A model generated the notes under the pieces. That model did no database searches. It was not told where the DNA came from and was given only the letters and a program-made list of their open reading frames with translations. 17,037 nucleotides of DNA from the NCBI GenBank assembly GCA_910584115.1, contig CAJTYN010000054.1:1-17037 (forward strand), given 5' to 3'. Positions 1 to 5,931 of this stretch are shown here, in pieces. Origin of the DNA: an uncultured Lachnospiraceae bacterium. Its GTDB lineage: Bacteria; Bacillota; Clostridia; Lachnospirales; Lachnospiraceae. Every line of letters begins with the position of its first letter. Position 1 is the first letter of the stretch. Made by a program: the position numbers and the translations under genes.

Positions 1-281
1 CAGACTGCCCGGCCCAGGACGATGCCGAACAGCATCAGCAGGCCCAGGACATAAAACGGGAAATGGCGCTCCATGCCGCCCACCGCCGCCTGGAGGGAGC
101 CGATGGGACAGGCCCCCAGCGCCCCGGGGCAGGAATAACAGTTGAGGACCGGAACGCAGACGGCTTTCGTCCCGCCGGTGAAGATCCTCCCTTTTTGAAA
201 ACCGATCAGATATCCGTTCACCAGGACGGCAGAGATGATCTGCACGATCCTCCGGAAGGATCCTATCCGATCCCGATGCAT
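1..281 (-). CDS. 4Fe-4S binding membrane protein (NapH/YccM-like), partial
   Basis: The first 93 residues of a gene whose 3' end lies beyond the left edge. An N-terminal hydrophobic stretch (about 12-28) is followed by four cysteines at 42, 48, 51 and 58 in the pattern NCYSCPGALGACPIG, then a second membrane segment (about 75-92) ending in GRAV at the edge. This matches the N-terminal half of Fer4_5-type integral membrane ferredoxins, which pass electrons across or along the membrane. The ATG chosen at 281 overlaps the preceding gene by 19 nt; an in-frame GTG at 245 lies too close to a GGAGG to be the obvious start, but it remains possible. The gene follows a TlpA lipoprotein and a tiny CXXC protein on the same strand, so a role in feeding electrons to extracytoplasmic thiols is inferred, not shown. 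Confidence 0.8.
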   Translation of the reverse strand, partial: MHRDRIGSFRRIVQIISAVLVNGYLIGFQKGRIFTGGTKAVCVPVLNCYSCPGALGACPIGSLQAAVGGMERHFPFYVLGLLMLFGIVLGRAV

Positions 282-409
282 TCCAGACATATCTTCACCG
301 CCTTCTGCATGACCTCAAGATGCTCTTGTTCCAAAATGCCGATGACGATCAGGGCCACCGCCAGACCCAGCAGGCCGTACCGGACGGCCAGGACGTTCCT
401 ATCTCTCAA
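263..409 (-). CDS. CD1871A family CXXC-motif membrane miniprotein
   Basis: A 48-residue protein: a short basic N-terminus, one transmembrane helix (about 11-27), and the C-terminal motif KICLECIGIG with Cys41 and Cys44 as a CXXC pair. I recognise it as the family named after Clostridioides difficile CD1871A; its biochemical function is not established. The start is TTG at 409: AAGGAGG lies nine nt upstream, inside the end of the TlpA gene, and the TTG overlaps that gene's stop (TTGAGAGATAG), so translation is probably coupled. A longer reading frame from 448 exists, but it begins inside tlpA without support. The next gene downstream is the 4Fe-4S membrane protein, overlapping by 19 nt. Confidence 0.82.
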   Translation of the reverse strand: MRDRNVLAVRYGLLGLAVALIVIGILEQEHLEVMQKAVKICLECIGIG

Positions 410-1016
410 GGCTGATCTCCTCCTTTCCTCCGGCTTCCAGGGCAGCATTCACCGCTGCCAGGAACGTGCCGGACAGATCCTCCTGCCCGCCGATGATCGC
501 GTCGCCCGCCAGATTTCCCGCGGCGTCCACGAGGACCGTGGTGGGCGTGTACTGGATGTTCTCACAGATATCCTCGATGCCCCCATCACCGGAGATCAGC
601 GTCTCCCCCTCATAGCCCGCCTCGTCTAAAATGGTCTCGGCGATCTTCTCATTTCCCGCCCCGTCCAGACAGACCGTCACCAGCCCCACATTGTCCGGCA
701 GGGCTTTCTCAAGGGCAGCGAGAGCGGGCATTTCGTCGATGCAGGGACCGCACATCAAGGACCAGAAGTTGATGATGGTCATATCCTTTGCGGCGATGTC
801 CTCCTGGGTAAAGCTGCCTCCGCCCAACGTCTTAGCCGTAAATGTCTCCATACTGCCCAGCTCGGCGGCCGTGCCTTTGAGGGCGCCGCTATCCTCACTC
901 TGGACAGGTCTGTCGGCAGATCCTTGGGCATCTTTCTCTTTGGAACAGCCGGTAGCCAGCAGACTGGCTGTGAGCGCGGCGCAGAGCAGCTTTGTGACGA
1001 TCTTTTTATCTTTCAT
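399..1016 (-). CDS. TlpA-family thiol:disulfide oxidoreductase lipoprotein
   Basis: A 205-residue exported thioredoxin-fold protein. Residues 1-24 form a lipoprotein signal with lipobox LATGC (Cys24 lipidated), followed by a low-complexity acidic linker to about 50. The thioredoxin domain carries WSLMCGPC with active-site Cys89 and Cys92, and a cis-proline segment YTPTTVLVD (Pro158). Such proteins act outside the cytoplasmic membrane, reducing or exchanging disulfides in secreted or membrane proteins, and need an electron donor in the membrane. The ATG has AGAGGT ten nt upstream. It lies 51 nt after the M13 peptidase stop and overlaps the CXXC miniprotein start, which implies an operon. The family call is firm; the physiological substrate is unknown. 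Confidence 0.93.
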   Translation of the reverse strand: MKDKKIVTKLLCAALTASLLATGCSKEKDAQGSADRPVQSEDSGALKGTAAELGSMETFTAKTLGGGSFTQEDIAAKDMTIINFWSLMCGPCIDEMPALAALEKALPDNVGLVTVCLDGAGNEKIAETILDEAGYEGETLISGDGGIEDICENIQYTPTTVLVDAAGNLAGDAIIGGQEDLSGTFLAAVNAALEAGGKEEISLER

Positions 1017-1067
1017 GATGATACCTCTCTTTTTTTGATCTTTCTCGAAGCTATATATCGGGATCGT

Positions 1068-3011
1068 TTACCACAGATCCACCCGGTCTTCGGGCTTGAT
1101 GTACATGGCATCCCCTTTTCTGACGTCGTAGGTCTGATAGAACAACTTACAGGAACTGAGCACTGCATTGACGCGGACTTTATCGGCGGCGTGTTCGTCC
1201 ATGCCGGATATGATCGCGTCGGACAGGGCGTCGGAGGTGCTGGCCCAGGCGTTGGCGTAGCTCTCAAAGAATCTTTTTGCCGAAAGCCCTTTCTTCTCCA
1301 CGATCCGGGTCAGGCAGCGCATGGAGCCCAGGTCAGCGATATTTTCCCCGAGGGTCTGCCTGCCGTCCTGACGCATGATGCCGGGTGTCTCATAGTCATC
1401 GTAATAGGCGACGATTTTCTCCGCCCGTTCCTCAAAAGCCTTACGGTCAGCTTCTGTCCACCAGTTGACGAGATCGCCGTTTTCATCGTACCGGCTGCCC
1501 AGGTCGTCAAAAGCGTGGGTGATCTCATGGCCGATGATCGTCCCCAGCGCCCCCAGGTTCCGGGCCTCATCCGCGGCAGGGTCGAAATAAGGGGCTTCCA
1601 GAACGGACACGGGGATATTGATCGAGTTGTCCGTGGGGTAATAGCAGGGGGTCAGCTCTTGAGGGAGGATCTGCCAGACCGTCCGGTCCACTGGCTGTCC
1701 GTAGCCGTCGTACAGTTTCTCTGATGCCTCCCGGCGCAGGGCCATGACGTTTTCCAGATAGCTTTTATCCGGATCCGGTACATAGTCGGAGAGATAGCGG
1801 TCGATGTCATCCGGCGCGCCGATCCGCAGCCGGATGGCCTTTAATTTGCTGACCGCTCTGTCCCGTGTCTCCTTGGACAGCCAGTCTTCCTCCTGAAGCA
1901 TGGCCTCATACTCCTCGACCATCTCTTCCACCATCCTGCTGACCGCGTTTTTCTTTTCTGTGGTGTAGTCCTTGTCCGCATAGAGTTTTCCCACATCCCA
2001 GCTGAGCAGGGTGGCCACCTGGGTGACGGCTGTTTTTTCCGGATCGAGGGGGTCTGCGTCCCCGATATAGGTCTCCTCCATCTCGATCCTTGCTTTTTCC
2101 ATATCAAGGATCATGTAAGGCGCAAACTTCTGGAGGTTGACCGAATAAATGTAATCTTTCAGGAGGGGCAGCTCCTCGGCGGTCAGATAGCTGTTCAGCG
2201 TGGCCAGGGACGCGGTCTCTTTTATGTTCAGCTCCGCGGGCATGGTACGGAAGATCTTCCCCAGGTATGCCCGCAGATCGATGTTCGGCAGCTGTTTCTG
2301 CAGCTCATCCACAGAGATCTTTTTGTATCCGCCTTCATCGCGGCTCTTGGCGACTGCCTCCACAAATGTGTAAACCTTCTCCGCAGTCTCTTTCCCGTCC
2401 TCACGGCCTGCCAGCGTCAGCAGACGAGACAGGTGATCGGTAAGATATGCCTTGTTCTCGGCTTCATAGCCTTCTTCCTCAAAGTCCCTCACATCGAGAA
2501 AAAAGTTCATGTCTCTGATCCTTGCAACATACGCGCCGGGGTTGTCGTCCGGCGCCCGCACTCCAATATCCAGCAGTGTATCAAAGCCATAGTGATACTG
2601 CAGGAGCGCCAGCGCGTCCATCAGCTCCCCGACCGTGCCGGCCTCCATGACGGGCTTCATCAGCTCATCAAGATAGGCGACGCCCTCGAGATCCCGCCTG
2701 GCCTGGTCCATCGCCAGGGTGTAGAGCGTTCCCAGCTTGTACCCGGACGGACCAGCCCTTCCGGTGGCGGCTGCAGCGGCTGCAGTCTGGATGATGGCCT
2801 TTTGTTTCTGATAGGATCTGTCCTCCAGGTCGAAGAACCAGTTCCAGCTCCCGCCCGTCTTTTCTGCATCATGCTCTTTCAGCACTTTTTCGTTGACGGC
2901 GGCATAGAGATCGTCCGCATGTCGGTAGCTTGGCTGTTTGGGCGCGGAATAGACTGTCTGCACAGAAAGCAGCAGGGCCAGCCCAAGGATGATGGGGCTT
3001 TTGATCTTCAT
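1068..3011 (-). CDS. M13 family zinc metallopeptidase (PepO/neprilysin type), exported
   Basis: A 647-residue gluzincin. An N-terminal signal peptide (1-22, ending VYSA) suggests export. The catalytic HEITH is at 495-499 with the third zinc ligand Glu556 in GENIAD (555-560), exactly as in M13 peptidases; the protein ends in VDLW, near the usual C-terminal tryptophan. M13 enzymes cut oligopeptides. The usual substrate-binding NAYY segment is represented here by PCYYPTDN (455-462), so substrate contacts may differ. Length is normal for the family. AGAGGTG precedes the ATG. It is the first gene of a minus-strand run that continues into the TlpA, CXXC and 4Fe-4S genes. No clear sigma-A promoter was found between 3012 and 3149. 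Confidence 0.95.
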   Translation of the reverse strand: MKIKSPIILGLALLLSVQTVYSAPKQPSYRHADDLYAAVNEKVLKEHDAEKTGGSWNWFFDLEDRSYQKQKAIIQTAAAAAATGRAGPSGYKLGTLYTLAMDQARRDLEGVAYLDELMKPVMEAGTVGELMDALALLQYHYGFDTLLDIGVRAPDDNPGAYVARIRDMNFFLDVRDFEEEGYEAENKAYLTDHLSRLLTLAGREDGKETAEKVYTFVEAVAKSRDEGGYKKISVDELQKQLPNIDLRAYLGKIFRTMPAELNIKETASLATLNSYLTAEELPLLKDYIYSVNLQKFAPYMILDMEKARIEMEETYIGDADPLDPEKTAVTQVATLLSWDVGKLYADKDYTTEKKNAVSRMVEEMVEEYEAMLQEEDWLSKETRDRAVSKLKAIRLRIGAPDDIDRYLSDYVPDPDKSYLENVMALRREASEKLYDGYGQPVDRTVWQILPQELTPCYYPTDNSINIPVSVLEAPYFDPAADEARNLGALGTIIGHEITHAFDDLGSRYDENGDLVNWWTEADRKAFEERAEKIVAYYDDYETPGIMRQDGRQTLGENIADLGSMRCLTRIVEKKGLSAKRFFESYANAWASTSDALSDAIISGMDEHAADKVRVNAVLSSCKLFYQTYDVRKGDAMYIKPEDRVDLW

Positions 3012-3149
3012 GATGTCACACCTCTTTCATATTTTTTTGGAGTTTTCTCATCTCCTGGTGTCATCCATCATAACAGATAAAAGAAAGGACTTCCTACATG
3101 AAAACGCCACAAGATCGCCACAGATCTGCCACGATCCTCAGATCTTGCC

Positions 3150-3195
3150 AAAAAAACACCGCTTTCCTGATATTTATGCCATATCAGAAAAGCGG
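3150..3195 (-). terminator. Intrinsic terminator after the TrpR-like gene
   Basis: Arms 3181-3195 and 3159-3173 form a 15-bp stem with one wobble and a 7-nt loop; read on the minus strand it is followed by TG and seven T. It lies 48 nt after the stop at 3243 and closes the PHP/TrpR-like operon before the M13 gene. Confidence 0.9.
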
Positions 3196-3242
3196 CCATA
3201 CGTACAGGCGACCCGATACTTCTGTCCGCAGTCCGGACCTTC

Positions 3243-3545
3243 TCAGTCATCCTTCTCTTTTCCTTCCAGTCTCTGGAAGATGATATGATAACCGTCATTC
3301 CCGTAATTCAGGGAGCGGTTCACCCGGCTGATCGTGGCAGTCGACGCCCCGGTACACTCCGTGATCTCCTGATACGTCCGCTTGTCCTTAAGCATCTTCG
3401 CCACCTCGAACCGCTGGGACATGGACAGCAGTTCGTTGACGGTACACACGTCATTGAAAAAAGCGCGGCATTCCCCTATATCCTGCAGGGCCAGTATCGC
3501 CTCATAAAATGACTCTTCTGCCTCTGCGCTGAGTTTTTTACCCAT
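3243..3545 (-). CDS. YerC/YecD family TrpR-related protein
   Basis: A 100-residue DNA-binding protein of the TrpR superfamily. The central part holds the conserved LLSMSQRFEVAKML helix and a helix-turn-helix with the recognition segment TGASTATISRVNRSL (about 66-80). Full family length. In TrpR the same fold binds operator DNA with tryptophan; the ligand and targets of the YerC/YecD branch are not well defined. It lies 34 nt downstream of a PHP-domain phosphatase on the same strand and is followed by a strong terminator, so the two are probably co-transcribed. Confidence 0.93.
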   Translation of the reverse strand: MGKKLSAEAEESFYEAILALQDIGECRAFFNDVCTVNELLSMSQRFEVAKMLKDKRTYQEITECTGASTATISRVNRSLNYGNDGYHIIFQRLEGKEKDD

Positions 3546-3579
3546 GACTTTTCTCCTTTACCCCACCTTGCGATATCTT

Positions 3580-4302
3580 CTATCTATACTTATATTTATT
3601 GACATATGGCCGGATCGCGTCCCTGCTCCGGTTTAAGATCAGCTCCTCTGGAAAAGCCATCTCCTTTAGCAGTTCCTGGGCATGATCGGATCTGCCCACA
3701 TACGTATCCGCATGGGCATCGCTGTCCACGATGATGGGCTGTTCGTATCTTATGCACCACTTGAGCATCTCCCTGTCATTTTCCCAAGCGTTGGCCCGCA
3801 TGCAGATCGGATCTAAGGAATGGTTGTTGAGTTCCAGCACCACGCCGTGTTCCTTCGCTCCCTGCACCAGGGCCAGGTAGTCCACCGGATACCGTCCGTC
3901 GTCCGGATGGCCGATGATATTGATATACGGTTCTTCCATGGCTCTCAGATAAGCCTGGGTGTTCTCCTGTACGCTCCCCGCCTGGATACAGGGCCTGTGC
4001 AGGCTGGCGATCACAACGTCCAGGTTTGCCATCTCCCTGCTCTTTAAGTCCACATGCCCTTCATAGTCCAGGATGTTCACCTCCGCCCCCAGGAGCAGCT
4101 CCACACCGTACATGGACCGTTCCACGATCTTCAGGTTATGAAAATAGAAATGCTGGCAGGTCCCCGGCATGCCCGGCGCATGTTCTGTGATGCCTAAGAT
4201 CTCAAGCCCCCGATCCGCCGCTGCCTGTGCCATTTCCCGCATCGTATTATATGCATGACCGCTCACCAATGTATGCGTATGCAGATCCATTATAAATCCC
4301 AT
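3580..4302 (-). CDS. PHP-domain phosphatase (YcdX-like)
   Basis: A 240-residue metal-dependent phosphoesterase of the PHP superfamily. Metal ligands visible in order: DLHTHT (His8, His10), His16 in GHAY, ITEH (His41), GAEVN, ASLHRP, IGHPDDGRY and a late SDAHAD. This pattern matches E. coli YcdX, a trinuclear zinc phosphatase whose natural substrate is not settled. I place the start at the ATG at 4302 because GGAGGGG sits five nt ahead of it; an in-frame ATG at 4314 overlaps that ribosome site. A TTGACA promoter lies directly upstream. The following gene is the TrpR-like protein, 34 nt away. Confidence 0.92.
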   Translation of the reverse strand: MGFIMDLHTHTLVSGHAYNTMREMAQAAADRGLEILGITEHAPGMPGTCQHFYFHNLKIVERSMYGVELLLGAEVNILDYEGHVDLKSREMANLDVVIASLHRPCIQAGSVQENTQAYLRAMEEPYINIIGHPDDGRYPVDYLALVQGAKEHGVVLELNNHSLDPICMRANAWENDREMLKWCIRYEQPIIVDSDAHADTYVGRSDHAQELLKEMAFPEELILNRSRDAIRPYVNKYKYR

Positions 4303-4330
4303 GTTCCCCTCCATAATGACCGTTTCCTAT

Positions 4331-4359
4331 ACTCTAACATCAATCAGCATTTATGTCAA
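4331..4359 (-). promoter_or_regulatory. Sigma-A promoter of the PHP/TrpR-like operon
   Basis: TTGACA (4354-4359) and TAGAGT (4331-4336) with a 17-nt spacer, reading leftward about 30 nt before the PHP gene. Confidence 0.75.
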
Positions 4360-4406
4360 ACGGCAACCGGAAAAGTGATAAAGATCAAAAAAATGATATT
4401 TTCCTC

Positions 4407-4435
4407 TTGCATTTTCATGAGAAATCATATAGAAT
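4407..4435 (+). promoter_or_regulatory. Sigma-A promoter of tRNA-Ala
   Basis: TTGCAT (4407-4412), 17-nt spacer, TAGAAT (4430-4435). The predicted start falls a few nt before the tRNA 5' end at 4451, typical of a monocistronic tRNA unit. Confidence 0.8.
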
Positions 4436-4450
4436 AAGAGATGGATTTAC

Positions 4451-4523
4451 GGGGGCGTAGCTCAGTTGGGAGAGCGTCTGACTGGCAGTCAGAAGGTCAT
4501 GGGTTCAAGTCCCACCGTCTCCA
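4451..4523 (+). tRNA. tRNA-Ala (anticodon GGC)
   Basis: A 73-nt cloverleaf: acceptor GGGGGCG/CGTCTCC, D-stem GCTC/GAGC, anticodon stem TCTGA/TCAGA with loop CTGGCAG (anticodon GGC at 4484-4486, reading GCC), and T-loop TTCAAGT. The G3:U70 pair, the AlaRS identity element, is present. The top pair of the T-stem is A49-C65, a mismatch. The discriminator is A73, and the 3' CCA is not encoded because TTT follows. It stands alone between its own promoter and terminator. Confidence 0.95.
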
Positions 4524-4529
4524 TTTGTA

Positions 4530-4561
4530 AGAAGCCTGGAAACCCGGGCTTCTTTATTTTT
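4530..4561 (+). terminator. Intrinsic terminator of tRNA-Ala
   Basis: Ten-bp stem AGAAGCCTGG/CCGGGCTTCT with one wobble, loop AAAC, then TTATTTTT. It starts seven nt after the tRNA. Confidence 0.92.
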
Positions 4562-4584
4562 ATGACAGACCTCATGACAGATCC

Positions 4585-4625
4585 GAGAAATAGGGCGCGG
4601 GACTTGCTGCCGCACCCCATTTCTC
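4585..4625 (-). repeat. 16-bp hairpin without a T-tract after the zinc-ribbon gene
   Basis: Arms 4585-4600 and 4610-4625 pair over 16 positions around a 9-nt loop. Read on the minus strand both departures are G-U pairs, so the RNA of the gene ending at 4636 would form the better helix. No U-run follows, so it is not a standard intrinsic terminator; it could stabilise the mRNA 3' end. Confidence 0.6.
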
Positions 4626-4635
4626 CGCACTCCAT

Positions 4636-5163
4636 CTAAGCGGTCATATCCAGATGAGCGCCTTTTTGCTCCTGCTCCCCGATGCCATAGAGATCCTTGA
4701 GGTCCTTGGACTCTCCGAACACCGTCCGGGTCGTTCCGCCAGAGAGATAGACCCGCCCGCATTCCGGACACACATCCGTGTGGTATGTGACAGACTGGGA
4801 CAAGATCTTCTGATCCTCCCGCAGGGCCTTTGCCCGGGCATGGGATACATGTTCGTTTTCATGGAAACGGATCGCGCTGGCCGCATTTTCCGGACTGATA
4901 TGGGTCGGCGTCTTAAAAGAGACCCCAGGGTCGTCCGAACCGTCCTTGTATTTCCGGTTCCTGCAAGTCTGGCACTCATATGTGTCAAAATTGCGCCGCC
5001 CAGAGATTTTCCCGCCGTTCTTCCCGCCTTTGACATCCTCTCCCTCCGTCGGCTCCTGCCGCGTCATAGACGGCGCTGCCGTCTCCTCTGGCGTCCGCGC
5101 TGCCGGGATCTGAACGGAGCGGTAGAATACCTGCTGACCAAATGATATCAACGGACCGATGAT
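4636..5163 (-). CDS. Zinc-ribbon protein of unknown function (probable ATC start)
   Basis: About 175 residues. The N-terminal third is variable (GPLISFGQQVFYRS, then a Pro/Glu/Thr-rich linker). The C-terminal core has YECQTCRNRKYKDGSDD, a HENEH segment and CPECGRVYLSGGTTRT: two CXXC pairs that probably bind zinc. I recognise this arrangement from uncharacterised Clostridia proteins; no function is known. The frame stays open to 5310 but would then run into the divergent sfsA gene. A full-strength site, AAGGAGGTGATC, lies at 5164-5175 with no ATG behind it: the codons there are ATC-ATC-ATC-GGT-CCG-TTG. The ATC at 5163 (or 5160) has the right spacing. Alternatives are GTG at 5169, which overlaps the ribosome site, and TTG at 5151, which is too far away. 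Confidence 0.78.
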   Translation of the reverse strand: MIGPLISFGQQVFYRSVQIPAARTPEETAAPSMTRQEPTEGEDVKGGKNGGKISGRRNFDTYECQTCRNRKYKDGSDDPGVSFKTPTHISPENAASAIRFHENEHVSHARAKALREDQKILSQSVTYHTDVCPECGRVYLSGGTTRTVFGESKDLKDLYGIGEQEQKGAHLDMTA

Positions 5164-5175
5164 GATCACCTCCTT
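5164..5175 (-). promoter_or_regulatory. Extended Shine-Dalgarno site of the zinc-ribbon gene
   Basis: AAGGAGGTGATC is complementary to the whole 3' tail of 16S rRNA. It marks where translation starts, although only ATC codons occur at normal spacing. Confidence 0.7.
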
Positions 5176-5180
5176 ATATC

Positions 5181-5210
5181 TATGTATCGGACAGAACACA
5201 TCCATACATA
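5181..5210. repeat. Dyad between the divergent zinc-ribbon and sfsA genes
   Basis: TATGTAT (5181-5187) and ATACATA (5204-5210) are perfect inverted repeats separated by 16 nt. Short outer TTATA/TATAA segments extend the symmetry loosely. The position between two divergent genes fits an operator or overlapping promoters, but the motif is AT-rich and could be chance. Confidence 0.35.
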
Positions 5211-5239
5211 ACCATCTATAAAGAACAAGGAGACTTACG

Positions 5240-5929
5240 ATGAGATACGACAACATCATACAGGGCACATTCCTGGACCGGCCGAACCGTTTTGTCGCTG
5301 ATGTGGACATCGACGGCCAAGTCTGGCCCTGCCATGTAAAAAATACAGGAAGGTGCCGGGAACTCTTAAGGCCCGGCGTCCCCGTCTACCTACGGGAAAG
5401 CCCAGACCCGGCCCGCAAGACCCGCTACGATCTGATCTGCGTGGAAAAGAACGGACAGCTGGTCAACATCGATTCCCAGATCCCAAACCACGCAGTAGCC
5501 GAGTGGCTGAAAAAAGGCATGCTCTTTCCCAGGGATGCCCGGATCTGGATGGAAAAACGCTACGGAAATTCCCGCTTTGACATCTATGTGGAGGCCGGGG
5601 ACCGGCGGGCTTATCTGGAAGTCAAGGGCGTGACCCTGGAGATCGGCGGCCAGGCCCGCTTCCCGGACGCTCCGACCGAAAGAGGCGTCAAACATGTACG
5701 GGAACTCATACAATGCCTCCGGGACGGATACGAAGCCTACCTGATCTTCGTCATCCAGATGGCCGGCATACAGGGATTTGCGCCCAACTGGGCCACACAC
5801 CCGGAATTTGGCCAGGCCCTGCAGGATGCCCGGCAAGCGGGCGTTAAGATCCTGGCCTACAGCTGCCAGGTGCAGCCGGATGAGATCGTCCTGGACGCCC
5901 CCGTACCCATAGATCTGAGAAGGAGGTAG
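5240..5929 (+). CDS. sfsA: DNA/RNA nuclease SfsA
   Basis: A 229-residue SfsA family protein: an N-terminal OB-like part (DRPNRFVADVDIDG, NTGRCRELLRPG) and a C-terminal nuclease-like fold with SRFD (Asp114), LEVKGVTL (Glu127, Lys129) and FPDAPTERGVKH (141-152). These D...E-x-K residues are the PD-(D/E)XK-type catalytic set; E. coli SfsA was first named as a sugar fermentation stimulation protein and later reported to be a nuclease. Full family length. AAGGAG lies nine nt before the ATG. The stop is two nt from the rarA start, whose ribosome site AAGGAGG is inside the last sfsA codons, so the two genes are coupled. Confidence 0.95.
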   Translation: MRYDNIIQGTFLDRPNRFVADVDIDGQVWPCHVKNTGRCRELLRPGVPVYLRESPDPARKTRYDLICVEKNGQLVNIDSQIPNHAVAEWLKKGMLFPRDARIWMEKRYGNSRFDIYVEAGDRRAYLEVKGVTLEIGGQARFPDAPTERGVKHVRELIQCLRDGYEAYLIFVIQMAGIQGFAPNWATHPEFGQALQDARQAGVKILAYSCQVQPDEIVLDAPVPIDLRRR

Positions 5930-5931
5930 AG

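Noticed and set aside
3108..3148. Repeated GATC/GCCAC segments and CAAGATC...GATCTTG between the terminator and the M13 gene
   Set aside because: Arms are only 7 bp, irregularly spaced and without a T-run; not enough to call a regulator site or repeat array.
5164..5310. N-terminal extension of the zinc-ribbon protein up to 5310
   Set aside because: It would overlap the divergent sfsA coding start and bypass the strong ribosome site at 5164-5175.
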